The notes: generated from the letters alone by a model not told the origin. 64,000 nt of DNA from Terriglobia bacterium (GCA_022452285.1 JAKUNG010000009.1:1-64000); one strand, 5' to 3'; numbered from the stretch's first letter, positions 26,640-36,538 are shown. Numbers and translations are program-made.

Positions 26640-28598
26640 TTAATTGTTAAGACTAGATAAATTACTAATTTCATGCACTTCTTCAACTAATCGAATCACA
26701 TTTTCAACTGGAGTTTGCGGAAGAATCCCATGGCCAAGATTGAATATGTGTCCCGGCTGCCCTTGCACACTATCAAGCAGTTCTTTCGCTCTACTAGTAA
26801 CTATATCTGGCGTGGTTAACAAAACTAATGGATCCATATTTCCTTGAATGGCAACATTTCTACCTAACCTCGACCAAGCTTGAACAAGGTTAACTCGCCA
26901 ATCCACACTAATAACATGTGCTCCAGTTTTTTTAATCAGTTCTAAATAACCACTGGTTCCTGTAGAAAAATAAATAGTAGGAATGCCAGGCTGAATATTC
27001 TCAATTACGTACCGAGTATAAGGCAAAACCCATTGCTTATAATCTTCTGGACTGAGACATCCGACCCAACTATCAAATAGTTGAACTGCTTGAGCTCCTG
27101 CAGCTATTTGTCCATTAAGATACTTGATCAAGCTTCTAGAAATTAATTCCATCAAAGCCTTCCACGCTCCAGAATCACGATACATTAAACCTTTGGTGTA
27201 TCTATAGTTTTTTACTCCTCCTCCTTCTATCATGTAGGAAGCAAGGGTGAAAGGCGCTCCAGAAAAACCGATGAGAGGTATTTTGGATTGTAATCCAGCA
27301 CGTGATTTACGAACTGCTTCAAACACAAAAGACAATGATTCTTGTGGATTAACTTCACGTAACCGACTTACATCAGAGTGGGATCGAATTAAACCCTGGA
27401 TGGATGGACCACTCTCCCCATCAAAACTCACTCCTAAGCCCATAGGTTCTAAAATTAAAAGGATGTCAGCAAAAATAATGGCAGCATCTACTCCAAGTCG
27501 GTGTGCTGCTGTTACTGTTACTTCAGCAGCAAGATCTGGAGTTTTGCACAACTCTAAAAAGGAAGTTTTTGAACGAATTGCTTGATATTCTTCCATATAG
27601 CGACCAGCCTGACGCATAAGCCAAATTGGTGTAAAATTATTCGGCTGACAACGGCAAGCCCTTATAAAAGGACTGGAGTTCAGGTGATTGCAGTTCTGCT
27701 TTAAAGTCAGATTATTTTCTTCTTTTAGCTTAACTTTGATCCTAGTTTGTTCGGTTTGACGTTTATTCGCTAAAAGCTTAGTCGAATGTAAAGCAGTTTC
27801 CTGAACTAACTGATCCATCGTGGGCTTTGCTGACTGCAAATCAACTTCAAGTTGTTCTCTTTTTAAAGCCTTAGTGCAACTTGGTCCTATTGACGCTGTT
27901 ACCACATTAGAAAAAGAACGTCGTAATGAATCTCTTTGGTGATACTGCTCAGCAATCTGGAAAAGATGGGATACCTGCACAGAGTTCGTAAAAAGTGCCA
28001 CCTGACAATTTCCACTGATTAAATCACTCATAGCCTTCTTAAGAGGCTTAGTATCAACAGGTAAAGTCCATCGATAAACAGGCACTTGAAATACAATAGC
28101 GCCTCTTGCTTTGAGTTCCTTTACAAGAGAATAGTTTGGGTTTCCAGATTCTTGTAGGCCTATAGTGAGCCCAGAAAGCTTTGGAAAACTTTTATTAGTG
28201 TCTAGAATGTCTAGAACTTCCTTCCAGGTACTTGGCTCAGAAATAGAAATAATCTTAGAAATACCTAAATTTCTTAGTGTCTCTAGGGGCTTAGGTCCCC
28301 TTGCAATTACTCCCACTCTTGAAAAAGCGTCTCGTAACTCTTGGTGGTCAAAATTTTTTTCTAACACTTTTATTAATGTTTGTGTGCCAACTCCAGTCAT
28401 AAAAATTACCAAAGAGATCTCTCCTTTTAATAATCTTTGACCAAATTGGATGGCACGAACATTCTCTTCCAATGGAGCTTCAGCCATTGCAGGGGCAACT
28501 TGCGCTAACCCATCATGCTGCGAAATTAATTCCCGCATTTTCCCTGAATTACGACTTTCAAAGGCCACAACCCGTAAATTTTGGAATCCTAATTTCAT
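26640..28598 (-). CDS. hemDE: HemD-HemE fusion: uroporphyrinogen-III synthase / decarboxylase
   Basis: One 652-residue frame encodes two consecutive haem-pathway enzymes. Residues 1-265 match uroporphyrinogen-III synthase (two-lobed, low conservation; FMTGVGTQTL, ALFTNSVQVSHLF, ASIGPSCTKAL), which closes hydroxymethylbilane. After a charged linker (about 270-308), residues 310-652 are uroporphyrinogen decarboxylase: TPIWLMRQAGRYMEEYQ, the catalytic D378 in FADILLILEPMGL, FDSWVGCLSP and NLGHGILPQTP. No stop or frameshift is present at the joint. HemC and the other haem genes are not nearby. The next gene upstream on the same strand ends 48 bp away. Confidence 0.93.
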   Translation of the reverse strand: MKLGFQNLRVVAFESRNSGKMRELISQHDGLAQVAPAMAEAPLEENVRAIQFGQRLLKGEISLVIFMTGVGTQTLIKVLEKNFDHQELRDAFSRVGVIARGPKPLETLRNLGISKIISISEPSTWKEVLDILDTNKSFPKLSGLTIGLQESGNPNYSLVKELKARGAIVFQVPVYRWTLPVDTKPLKKAMSDLISGNCQVALFTNSVQVSHLFQIAEQYHQRDSLRRSFSNVVTASIGPSCTKALKREQLEVDLQSAKPTMDQLVQETALHSTKLLANKRQTEQTRIKVKLKEENNLTLKQNCNHLNSSPFIRACRCQPNNFTPIWLMRQAGRYMEEYQAIRSKTSFLELCKTPDLAAEVTVTAAHRLGVDAAIIFADILLILEPMGLGVSFDGESGPSIQGLIRSHSDVSRLREVNPQESLSFVFEAVRKSRAGLQSKIPLIGFSGAPFTLASYMIEGGGVKNYRYTKGLMYRDSGAWKALMELISRSLIKYLNGQIAAGAQAVQLFDSWVGCLSPEDYKQWVLPYTRYVIENIQPGIPTIYFSTGTSGYLELIKKTGAHVISVDWRVNLVQAWSRLGRNVAIQGNMDPLVLLTTPDIVTSRAKELLDSVQGQPGHIFNLGHGILPQTPVENVIRLVEEVHEISNLSSLNN

Positions 28599-28646
28599 AT
28601 TCTAAGAGTAGTAAAACATATAAATTTCTATCTAAAGCTTCGCCGT

Positions 28647-29828
28647 TCACTTCCTACCATACGTGCTCCCTGGACGAATCATTTCGGCGATAGTTAAACC
28701 GACCAGTCCAGTTGGTATTTTTTCCATTAAAATACCAAAAGACTGTGAATGAACTGGATGTAGCCAAACTTGCCAGGCAGGTTCAAGTACAGAAGGAATA
28801 GATTCATCTGTTTCTGCATTTAAATAAAACCATGCTAACAGTGAAACAATACCGGAACTATACCTTTCCTCTACATCTAGTCCCCAAAGCCCCTGATTAT
28901 TTTGACTCCTGAGTAACCAACGAATTGTTGGATCCAACTCAGTGAGTAACCAACGAACCATTTTTTTATCATTTAGAAGATAGTGTGCTCCTTGAAATGC
29001 TTCAGCACAATAGGAGATTACCTCAAAAGACTTTTTAGACAACGGTTTGCCTTCTACAAAAGAAGGAATTTCACCAGTAGCTTTTCGGTTATTCAGTATC
29101 CACTTCAAGGCCGCAACTGACTGCTCTTTGTATGCTCGGTTTTTTGTAATTTTGTATAGTTGTGAAAAAAAAAGGCTACCTGAAGCTGTCGATGCCGTAG
29201 AAGCCATTATTGAAGCTTTACCATTCACATAACCCGTTCCAAAAGCTCCACGGTGAAGTCCTTTTCTGATAACCCAAGAATTATTTCCTGCTAGGTCAGT
29301 CCTAAGAGGATTTACCAAGGAACCTTCGACTAGAAATCGTCCATAATGCTCTAAAACTTGCAAATATATTTTTTTCCTTTCCTTATTCGCATATTTATAA
29401 CCACAAGCTAGAGCTACTGCAGCCAAATTGGATTCTGTCAGATCCAAATTACCCCTATTCACACCATTTAACCAAAGTCCACCAATGTTTTTTTGAGCCG
29501 TTTTGACCAAATGCTGCTGGCTACTAAAAAGGTCACACCATTCTAAGGCAGTATTCCGATATTCTTGTTTTTTTCCTGTCAACTTAAATCCTGCCAACAG
29601 GGTTCGAACCAACCCGGCGGCCATTAATATTGAGGAGTGGTTGTCAGCGTTTACTGGATTAGATTCAACCCATTGACAAATTTCAGAAAGATACTCTTTA
29701 AGTCCATTTTTAGCAGTTCGACTAAACAGTTCCTTAGCCTTAAGATTGAAAGGAAATAACATGCTCACTAGGAAGATCGGCAAAAAAATTAGACCTATAA
29801 ATTTCTTCTTTACCATTGATTTTTTCAT
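28647..29828 (-). CDS. Secreted alpha/alpha-toroid protein, unknown function
   Basis: A signal peptide (lysines, then a hydrophobic core FIGLIFLPIFLVSMLFPF, then a cleavage region near LKAKE) precedes a helix-rich protein of about 360 residues. Repeated helical pairs with GLWLNGVNRGNLDLTES, NNQGLWGLDVEERYSS and similar turns suggest an alpha/alpha barrel as in six-hairpin glycosidases or terpene-cyclase-like folds. No catalytic acid pair can be named. The start is uncertain: ATG at 29828 directly follows AAGAGG, ATG at 29816 has that site 12 bases upstream, and the frame is open to 29882. It sits between the haem fusion and parB without obvious relation to either. Confidence 0.7.
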   Translation of the reverse strand: MKKSMVKKKFIGLIFLPIFLVSMLFPFNLKAKELFSRTAKNGLKEYLSEICQWVESNPVNADNHSSILMAAGLVRTLLAGFKLTGKKQEYRNTALEWCDLFSSQQHLVKTAQKNIGGLWLNGVNRGNLDLTESNLAAVALACGYKYANKERKKIYLQVLEHYGRFLVEGSLVNPLRTDLAGNNSWVIRKGLHRGAFGTGYVNGKASIMASTASTASGSLFFSQLYKITKNRAYKEQSVAALKWILNNRKATGEIPSFVEGKPLSKKSFEVISYCAEAFQGAHYLLNDKKMVRWLLTELDPTIRWLLRSQNNQGLWGLDVEERYSSGIVSLLAWFYLNAETDESIPSVLEPAWQVWLHPVHSQSFGILMEKIPTGLVGLTIAEMIRPGSTYGRK

Positions 29829-29985
29829 CCTCTTAGGAAAGATACTTTTAAAAATCTTTTCGAAGGAACTATTAAATGTCATCAGTGTGGTCAGTTAAGG
29901 AAAAGTTCCATCAAAGAAAAAAGCAGCAAGATCGATATTAATTAATCGTAACTTCCAAATATTCAAAATAAGCCAACAAAATGCT

Positions 29986-30819
29986 TTAACAATCAGAATC
30001 TCCCTGCAAAGCTTTAATAATTGATTTTAATACAGAAACCAATTCCTTTTTTTCAACTTTAGATTTGGTAAATCGAAGATTAAGACTATACTCTCTTGTC
30101 GGTGGTCGAAATTGGAAGACATAGTTTTTAGGTCTCTGGTCCTTGCCTTCCACACGTTCTTTTCTAGCTTCATCACGCGATAATCCTCCTTGAGCAAAGC
30201 GTCTTACCAATTCCATCATCTTCTGACTTGAAGACTGACGAACAACTTGCAATAGCATGGACTTGCTCATCACACCTAGTTGTTGACATGTTTCCCTAAT
30301 ATTGGCAGGAATGCTACTTATACTAAGTGTCTCGGTAACCGACGAACGAGCCTTACCTATTTTTTTTGCAACTTGATCGTGGGTATAACTAAATCGATCA
30401 AGCAAGAGTTGTATTGCTTCAGCCTCTTCAAAAGCGGTTAAATCCTTACGTTGAAGGTTCTCTACCAAAGCAATCTCAGCTACCTCTGAATCATCAACGT
30501 CTTTTTCAATACAAGGTATCTCTTTAAGACCTGCATTTAGACCAGCTCTGTATCGTCTTTCACCAGAAATAATCATGAACATATTACTATTAGAAATACC
30601 TCGAACCAGAATAGGTTCGAGGATTCCCTTATCCAAAATCGATGCAGTTAAATCACCTAAGTCACCTAGTAACTGACGGGGTTGTTCAGGATTAGGCTGT
30701 ATTTGTTCTATTGGAATCATCCGACCTACAGAAGCACCACTAAGCAAACTTAGCTGATCAACATAGTGAACATCATGACGCATTTTTACTTGGGATGGTA
30801 ATCCCGTTTTTTTAGCCAC
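29986..30819 (-). CDS. parB: Chromosome partitioning protein ParB
   Basis: CTP-dependent DNA clamp that loads at parS sites and spreads to organise the origin region. The CTP-binding motif GERRYRAG is at residues 86-93, ENLQRKDLTAFEEA at 120-133, and a helix-turn-helix around 140-170 (YTHDQVAKKIGKARSSVTET). 277 residues, normal. Its start overlaps the parA stop by 8 nt, so it is co-translated with parA. I found no full parS palindrome in the window. Confidence 0.95.
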   Translation of the reverse strand: MAKKTGLPSQVKMRHDVHYVDQLSLLSGASVGRMIPIEQIQPNPEQPRQLLGDLGDLTASILDKGILEPILVRGISNSNMFMIISGERRYRAGLNAGLKEIPCIEKDVDDSEVAEIALVENLQRKDLTAFEEAEAIQLLLDRFSYTHDQVAKKIGKARSSVTETLSISSIPANIRETCQQLGVMSKSMLLQVVRQSSSQKMMELVRRFAQGGLSRDEARKERVEGKDQRPKNYVFQFRPPTREYSLNLRFTKSKVEKKELVSVLKSIIKALQGDSDC

Positions 30820-31567
30820 GATTCAATACCTCTTCAGACAATTTTGTATATTCAGTAGCTCCAGAAGAATTGGGAGCATGTGAAAAAATAGGTTCTTTAT
30901 AAGCAGGACTTTCTTCTAAACGAACACTCCTGGAAATAACTGTGTCAAATACCTTAGAACCAAATGTCTCACTGATCCTAGAACGAATATCCTTACCTAA
31001 GATAGTACGTTTATCATGCAGTGTTATTAATACACCCAGCATCTCAAGACCAGGATTAGCCCGCAATTTAATTTTTTTTACCGTCTCCAATAAATCATCT
31101 GTACCTTCCAAAGCAAAATAGGATGACTGAATCGGTATTAAGAGATGGGAACAGGCAACGAGAGCATTTACAGTAATCAAACCCAAGGTAGGGGGAGTGT
31201 CAATCACAATCATGTCATAATCACTACAGATTGCGTTTAACCTGTCTTTCAATCGAAAGTGAGCATCAAACTGGCCAACAAGATTACTCTCAAGTTTCGC
31301 TAAAGAAATTTTGGCCGGTACCAGATCAAGTTTGGGAACTGAACTTTTTCGAATAATCTCCCTTAACTCGCATCCACCTTCTACCAGAGAGTCATATATG
31401 CTTTTATTGATTGAATTGATGTCCAGAAAAGAGATTGAGGCATTAGCTTGTGGATCTAAATCTAAAAGTAAAGTCTTTTTCCCGTGATTGGACAATGCTG
31501 CAGCTAAATTGATTGCAGTCGTTGTTTTTCCAACCCCACCTTTTTGATTGGCGATTGCCAGGATCAT
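30812..31567 (-). CDS. parA: Chromosome partitioning ATPase ParA (Soj)
   Basis: Deviant-Walker ATPase that drives segregation of ParB-parS complexes. The N-terminus has the deviant Walker A motif KGGVGKTT at residues 9-16, followed by LLDLDPQANAS and the later VIDTPPTLGLITVNAL. 251 residues is the short chromosomal Soj type without an N-terminal DNA-binding domain. AGGA lies nine bases before the ATG. The pair often lies near the replication origin, but no dnaA, gidA or rsmG is in view. Confidence 0.96.
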   Translation of the reverse strand: MILAIANQKGGVGKTTTAINLAAALSNHGKKTLLLDLDPQANASISFLDINSINKSIYDSLVEGGCELREIIRKSSVPKLDLVPAKISLAKLESNLVGQFDAHFRLKDRLNAICSDYDMIVIDTPPTLGLITVNALVACSHLLIPIQSSYFALEGTDDLLETVKKIKLRANPGLEMLGVLITLHDKRTILGKDIRSRISETFGSKVFDTVISRSVRLEESPAYKEPIFSHAPNSSGATEYTKLSEEVLNRG

Positions 31568-31753
31568 AGTATGTTTTCCTGATACACACTCAGATTGGCT
31601 CTGGTTTAACGACTTTATAATCCCTAATTTAGATGGTGGTTTTCAGAATTTAAACTTTTTAACTGCACCATCTAACTTTTGGGTTTTGCCTTACTAGAAG
31701 TCAAATTGAGAAATTAGCAAATCAAATCATCAAAAACTGACAGAAAATCAGAC

Positions 31754-32239
31754 CTACATTTTATATTTGCCAAGGTCTTCATCATTAAGATTTTCAAGCC
31801 ACCGCTTTAAGTTTTCATCACTGGATTTTTCCTTAGTTGCCACAACTTTCTTAGAGACCTTGAGCACACGTTCCTCAACAAAAATTGGGGAATCAGTTCG
31901 CAAGGCTAAAGCAAGAGCATCACTTGGACGAGAATCAATCGAAATCAGCTTCCCATCTAGTTCTAACCAAATAATTGCGTAAAAGGTGTCATTCTTTAGT
32001 TCATTAACAACAACCCTAGAAACAGAACAACTTAAACCATCTATGAAGTTCTTTAAAAGGTCATGGGTCATGGGCCTCGGAGTAGCAATTTTTTCAATTT
32101 CCAATGCAATCGCATTAGCCTCATAGACACCTACCCATATAGGTAATAGCGCACTACCTTCAGCACCTTTCAGAATGACAATTGGCACATTGGTAACTGG
32201 ATCCATCATTAGCCCACGAATTTTCATTTCAATTTGCAT
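31754..32239 (-). CDS. Bifunctional nuclease-domain protein (DUF151)
   Basis: 161-residue protein of the BFN/DUF151 family, whose plant and bacterial members have been reported to have nuclease activity. Key conserved pieces are LPIWVGVYEANAIALEIE (about 31-48), RPMTHDLLKNFI and SRPSDALALALRTDSPIFVEE near 103-123. No signal peptide; cytoplasmic. It lies between parA and miaB on the same strand with independent spacing. Confidence 0.9.
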   Translation of the reverse strand: MQIEMKIRGLMMDPVTNVPIVILKGAEGSALLPIWVGVYEANAIALEIEKIATPRPMTHDLLKNFIDGLSCSVSRVVVNELKNDTFYAIIWLELDGKLISIDSRPSDALALALRTDSPIFVEERVLKVSKKVVATKEKSSDENLKRWLENLNDEDLGKYKM

Positions 32240-32288
32240 ACCTAAGCTCCTAAGTTACCTGGTTAATTGGTTTCACTAGTATTAAACC

Positions 32289-33629
32289 TTAGCACTCTAC
32301 CAATTCTCCTTGCAAACTATTGGGTAAAAAATTAGTCACCTGAACTTCGACTAACTTTCCTAACAATTCCTGTGAACCTGGGAAATTGATTATCTTGTTT
32401 TGAGTTGTTCTACCTGCAAGAGTCTTTGTTCCTCTTTGACTTGAACCATCAACTAAAACCTCGTACCTTTTGCCGACCATCTTACTATTACGTTGCAATT
32501 GAATTTTTCTTTGAAATTGTTGTAGCACCTGAAGTCGCCTACTTTTTTCTTCTTCAGAGACAGCTTCTGCGAAGGAAAATGCTTCGGTTCCCGGTCTGGG
32601 GGAGTATTTGAAAGAAAATATTGAATCATAATCAACAAGTTCAACTAAAGACAATGTTTCTTCAAAATCATCTTGGGTCTCACCTGGAAATCCCACAATA
32701 ATATCTGTAGAAAGTGCAATCTCCCTTTTAGACTTTCTTAAAAATTCAACCTTTTGGAGATACAATTCACGTGTATAATCCCTCTTCATCCGACACAAAA
32801 CCCGAGTCGAACCCGACTGAACTGGAAGATGAATATGATTGCAAACTACGGGAAAATTTTCAATAACGTCAACGATATCGGGGCAAAAGTCATTTGGATG
32901 TGGAGAAGTAAAACGAATTCGACGGATTCCTCTAACCTCAGCAAGTCTCTTTAATAAATCAGTAAAACAGTTTACCTGACCCTGAGAATCAGTCCACGAA
33001 TTAACCGTTTGACCTAGTAAAGTTACTTCTTGAAATCCCTCGTTAACTAAACTTTGAATTTCACTCAAAATATGTTGGGTAGGACGGCTACGCTCTGGGC
33101 CCCGCGTATAAGGAACCACACAAAAAGAGCAAAAGCGATTACATCCCTCCATAATAGTCACAAAAGCTTTGTATGGGTTTTTTCTTGTCTGAGTATTTAT
33201 TTCAAATAAACGATCTGTATCCTGAGATACATCAATTACTTTTCTCTCACCTTTCTCAACTCTAGCAATTAAATCGGGCAAAAAAGAATAACTACTTGAA
33301 CCAACCACAAAATCAACTCTTGGAGCCTTTTTAAAGATGTTGTCAGCTTCCATCTGAGCCATACAGCCAAGCAGACCTATCTTTGCATCTGGCTTAGCTC
33401 CGTATGTCTGATGGAGTGCTCCTAAACGAGAAAACACCTTTTGGTTTGCTTTTTCTCTAATGTTACAGGTATTTAAAAGTAAGAGATCTGCTTCAGAAGA
33501 AGTTGGGGTTGGGGAGTAGCCCAAGTTTATTAGGGCTTCAGCCACTTTTTCAGAATCGTGTTGATTCATCTGACAACCAAATGTCTCAATAAAAAACTTT
33601 TTTTCCTTTGACAATTTAAGATCCACCAT
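32289..33629 (-). CDS. miaB: tRNA-2-methylthio-N6-isopentenyladenosine synthase MiaB
   Basis: Radical SAM methylthiotransferase that adds the 2-methylthio group to i6A37 in tRNA. The N-terminal cluster cysteines are C19, C55 and C89; the radical SAM cysteines are C163, C167 and C170 (GCNRFCSFC). FVVPYTRG-type sequence PYTRGPERSRP and a C-terminal TRAM domain (about 377-446) support MiaB rather than MtaB or RimO. 446 residues. No miaA is seen in the window. Confidence 0.96.
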   Translation of the reverse strand: MVDLKLSKEKKFFIETFGCQMNQHDSEKVAEALINLGYSPTPTSSEADLLLLNTCNIREKANQKVFSRLGALHQTYGAKPDAKIGLLGCMAQMEADNIFKKAPRVDFVVGSSSYSFLPDLIARVEKGERKVIDVSQDTDRLFEINTQTRKNPYKAFVTIMEGCNRFCSFCVVPYTRGPERSRPTQHILSEIQSLVNEGFQEVTLLGQTVNSWTDSQGQVNCFTDLLKRLAEVRGIRRIRFTSPHPNDFCPDIVDVIENFPVVCNHIHLPVQSGSTRVLCRMKRDYTRELYLQKVEFLRKSKREIALSTDIIVGFPGETQDDFEETLSLVELVDYDSIFSFKYSPRPGTEAFSFAEAVSEEEKSRRLQVLQQFQRKIQLQRNSKMVGKRYEVLVDGSSQRGTKTLAGRTTQNKIINFPGSQELLGKLVEVQVTNFLPNSLQGELVEC

Positions 33630-33709
33630 CGTTGAAATCCTTAATCAACCACTTAACTATGTTCTTAAATAACTAGTTTAACGGATTACTTTTATATAGA
33701 ACTGCTAGC

Positions 33710-35419
33710 TCAAGTTAAACTATTATTTAAAAGTTCAGCTGCGTGTTTCAAAACATTACCTGTCAGCTTTTTACCACTAATCATACGCGCAATTTCATTA
33801 ATTCGGTGCTCAAGAGTAAGTTCTACAACATGAGTAACCGTTCTTTCCTCTTTTATAATTTTTTCAACATGAAAATGGTTATCGGCATAAGAAGCAATCT
33901 GGGGAAGATGCGTTACACATAATACCTGATTTGACTTAGAAAGTTTTTGAAGTTTCTTTCCCACTGCATCAGCAACTTCCCCACCAATTCCTGCATCTAC
34001 CTCATCAAAAACCAAGGTTTTGCCATCATTATCAACAGTACAAATTGTTTTTAAGGCTAGCATAATCCTCGATATTTCTCCACCGGAAGCAATCTTGACT
34101 AAAGCTTTAAGATCCTCACCAGAATTAGGACTTATCATAAACTCAACAGAATCTATTCCTCTACTTGTTCCTAATGGAAGGCACTCCGTCAATGAGTCTC
34201 CTTTTTCCTGATTTAAAACAGATAAAAAATTAATTTCGAAAAGAGTTTTTCCCATTGCTAAGTGTCTTAATTCATCCTGCATTGACTTTTTCAATTCTTG
34301 AAAAGCATTTTTTCTTATGTAACTTAATTTTTTTGCCTTTTTTAAATATTTGTCTAACAATAACCTTCGGTCTTCCTCCATAGTTTTAAGAGTATTATCA
34401 CTACCCTTCAATGTAACTATTTCATGTTTTATTTTTTCTGCATAAGTTTTGACTTCCTTGACGGATCTTCCGTACTTACGTTTAAGCTTACCTATGTCAT
34501 TGAGACGTTCTTCAATCCAATCTAAACGCTTTGGATCAACCTCAATTCCAGTGTTGTACTTCCGAAGTGATAGGGCAATATCTTCAATAGTAATAGAGGC
34601 CTCTTGGAATTGACCTCTAAGCTCTTGACAAGATTTATCTATTGCTTGTAAATCTTCCAAGCAATTATCAACTTGCTTCAATAACCTGCCAGCTGAATTT
34701 TCAGATTCATAAAGAAGTTCATACGCCTGATGGGAAGCTTGAAATAAACGATCAGAGTTGGATAAAAGAAGACGTTCTTTCTGAAGATCTTCCTCTTCAT
34801 CCTCGGAGGCTAAGTCAACTTTCTCAATTTCATCTAATTGAAAGGAAAGTAACTCAATTGTTTGTAGCCTCTCTTCCTCATTTATTTTTAGTTTTTTCAT
34901 CTTTACTTCTAGTTTACGAAATTCATCATGGAGTCCTTTAACTTCAATCAAAATATCTTCATTATTTGAGAATCGATCTAAAAACATTAGTTGAGAATCA
35001 TTATTAAAAAGGGACTGTTGTTCACTTTGTCCATGAATATCAACTAAATAGTTGCGGATTTTTCTCAAAAATGTGATAGGTATCATTTGGTTATTTATAA
35101 ACGCACGTCCCCTACCATTTTGAATAATTTCTCGCCTAATCAGTATCTCTTCTGGATCAAAATCTAAGCCAGCATCCTCAAAAATTTGACGCAAGTCATC
35201 TTCTTGATACACCTCGAACAAACCAGTTACAATTGCGTTGCTAAAACCGCTACGAATCATTTCCGAGTATGATTTTGATCCAAGTAGTAATCCCAGGGCG
35301 TCAACAATGATTGATTTCCCAGAACCTGTTTCTCCCGTCAACATGCTCAAACCTTTTTTAAATTCAAGAGTGACGTGATCAACTAAAGCAAAATTTTTAA
35401 TGTCTAATGATTTGATCAT
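33710..35419 (-). CDS. recN: DNA repair protein RecN
   Basis: SMC-like ATPase acting in double-strand break repair. Walker A GETGSGKS is at residues 29-36; a long coiled coil occupies roughly 150-370; the C-terminal ABC signature region has IASGGEISRIMLALK and the D-loop region LVFDEVDAGIGGEVADAVG. 569 residues, usual length. Divergent from tolQ across a 308-bp region. Confidence 0.96.
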   Translation of the reverse strand: MIKSLDIKNFALVDHVTLEFKKGLSMLTGETGSGKSIIVDALGLLLGSKSYSEMIRSGFSNAIVTGLFEVYQEDDLRQIFEDAGLDFDPEEILIRREIIQNGRGRAFINNQMIPITFLRKIRNYLVDIHGQSEQQSLFNNDSQLMFLDRFSNNEDILIEVKGLHDEFRKLEVKMKKLKINEEERLQTIELLSFQLDEIEKVDLASEDEEEDLQKERLLLSNSDRLFQASHQAYELLYESENSAGRLLKQVDNCLEDLQAIDKSCQELRGQFQEASITIEDIALSLRKYNTGIEVDPKRLDWIEERLNDIGKLKRKYGRSVKEVKTYAEKIKHEIVTLKGSDNTLKTMEEDRRLLLDKYLKKAKKLSYIRKNAFQELKKSMQDELRHLAMGKTLFEINFLSVLNQEKGDSLTECLPLGTSRGIDSVEFMISPNSGEDLKALVKIASGGEISRIMLALKTICTVDNDGKTLVFDEVDAGIGGEVADAVGKKLQKLSKSNQVLCVTHLPQIASYADNHFHVEKIIKEERTVTHVVELTLEHRINEIARMISGKKLTGNVLKHAAELLNNSLT

Positions 35420-35727
35420 AACAACTCAAAGAAGGAAATTAGTCAAAAGCCAAAGCTCTTTAATCTATCCATTGGGGATCCACGATAAATCCATATGAGT
35501 TTTTATAGCATTTTCTAAGCTGTTTGAGTTTAACACAAGAAAAATAATCTACACTGGTTGAAGATCAAACAGTACTCTAAAACCTTTATCCCACGGCTTT
35601 CTTGCCAAAGCCAAACTTAGTTTGATAGTTGACGGATTAAAAACGAGTGTGGTAAATTCTAGTTCTTGAAGTTTGGTTTTTTAAACTGGATATTTAGGCA
35701 TTTTAATCTAACACTGGGGGTACCTGT
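35420..35727. other. 308-bp divergent region, recN / tolQ
   Basis: No ORF. It contains a perfect 6-bp inverted repeat with a 6-base loop (GGCTTT at 35595-35600, AAAGCC at 35607-35612) and, 17 bp beyond it, a good forward promoter for the tol operon (35629-35658). The hairpin lies upstream of the promoter and could be an operator. Confidence 0.5.
35629..35658 (+). promoter_or_regulatory. Promoter for the tol-pal operon
   Basis: TTGACG (35629-35634), 18 bp, TAAATT (35653-35658): five and four of six matches. The predicted start near 35665 leaves a leader of about 63 nt before the TTG start of tolQ. Confidence 0.5.
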
Positions 35728-36453
35728 TTGAGCACTGACCCATCTAGTACTCTCCCACTGCTCGCTCAGGGATCTGAGATCGATCTGCTGAATTTGATCC
35801 TTCAGTCAGGCCCCATGGCTAAGGGCGTTCTTATTGTCCTTATCTTCTTTTCTGTTTTTTCCTGGGCCATTAGCTATAAGAAATATACTCTTTTTAAAAA
35901 GTTGCGTGGTGATTCTGAAGCTTTTTTGAGGATTTTCCGAAAAAGCTCACGTTTTTCCGAGATTAGTGGTGGGTGTGAGACCCTAAGAAATACTCCCTTA
36001 GTCGAGGTGTTTCTTGCAGGTTATGAGGAATTGCAGGGACAACTAGCAAGTCAATCTTCGAACGAACCCCCATCAACAGCTACAAAACTTAAAACAATAA
36101 ATGTAATTCAACGTTCGCTGTCTCGTGCAGCTTCTGTGCAACTCACTCAACTTGAAAGAAACATGAGTTGGTTAGCCACAACTGCAGCTGTGGCACCTTT
36201 TATTGGTCTTTTCGGTACAGTGTTGGGAGTTATTGGTGCTTTTTCAGGTTTAGGCATGGAAGGTGCTGCAACCATTCGTGCTGTTGCCCCTGGAATTTCT
36301 GAAGCCTTGATCGCAACTGCTGCTGGTCTTTTTGCAGCAATACCAGCAGTCGTCGCACATAATTATTTTATACATGAACTTAAAGAGCTTGCTTCGGCAA
36401 TGGACGATTTTTCTTTGGAATTTTTAAACTTAACGGAAAGAACTTTCCTCTAA
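35728..36453 (+). CDS. tolQ: TolQ/ExbB-type proton channel subunit
   Basis: MotA/TolQ/ExbB family inner-membrane protein; with TolR it uses proton-motive force to energise TolA. Three membrane segments: near residues 33-50, and two in the C-terminal half (LATTAAVAPFIGLFGTVLGV and the ALIATAAGLFAAIPAVVAH region). The start is a TTG; the N-terminal LLNLILQSGPMAKG segment ahead of the first in-frame ATG (35815) belongs to the family, which supports the TTG. First gene of a tolQ-R-A-B-pal-cpoB order, so the Tol name is preferred over ExbB. Confidence 0.93.
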   Translation: MSTDPSSTLPLLAQGSEIDLLNLILQSGPMAKGVLIVLIFFSVFSWAISYKKYTLFKKLRGDSEAFLRIFRKSSRFSEISGGCETLRNTPLVEVFLAGYEELQGQLASQSSNEPPSTATKLKTINVIQRSLSRAASVQLTQLERNMSWLATTAAVAPFIGLFGTVLGVIGAFSGLGMEGAATIRAVAPGISEALIATAAGLFAAIPAVVAHNYFIHELKELASAMDDFSLEFLNLTERTFL

Positions 36454-36538
36454 TGTAGAGGATTCTAACTTTAGGTTTTAGACTAGACCCTGTATTCGAT
36501 GCTACAGCCTCTTTTCAGTTGGCAGAAACTGAGATCAA

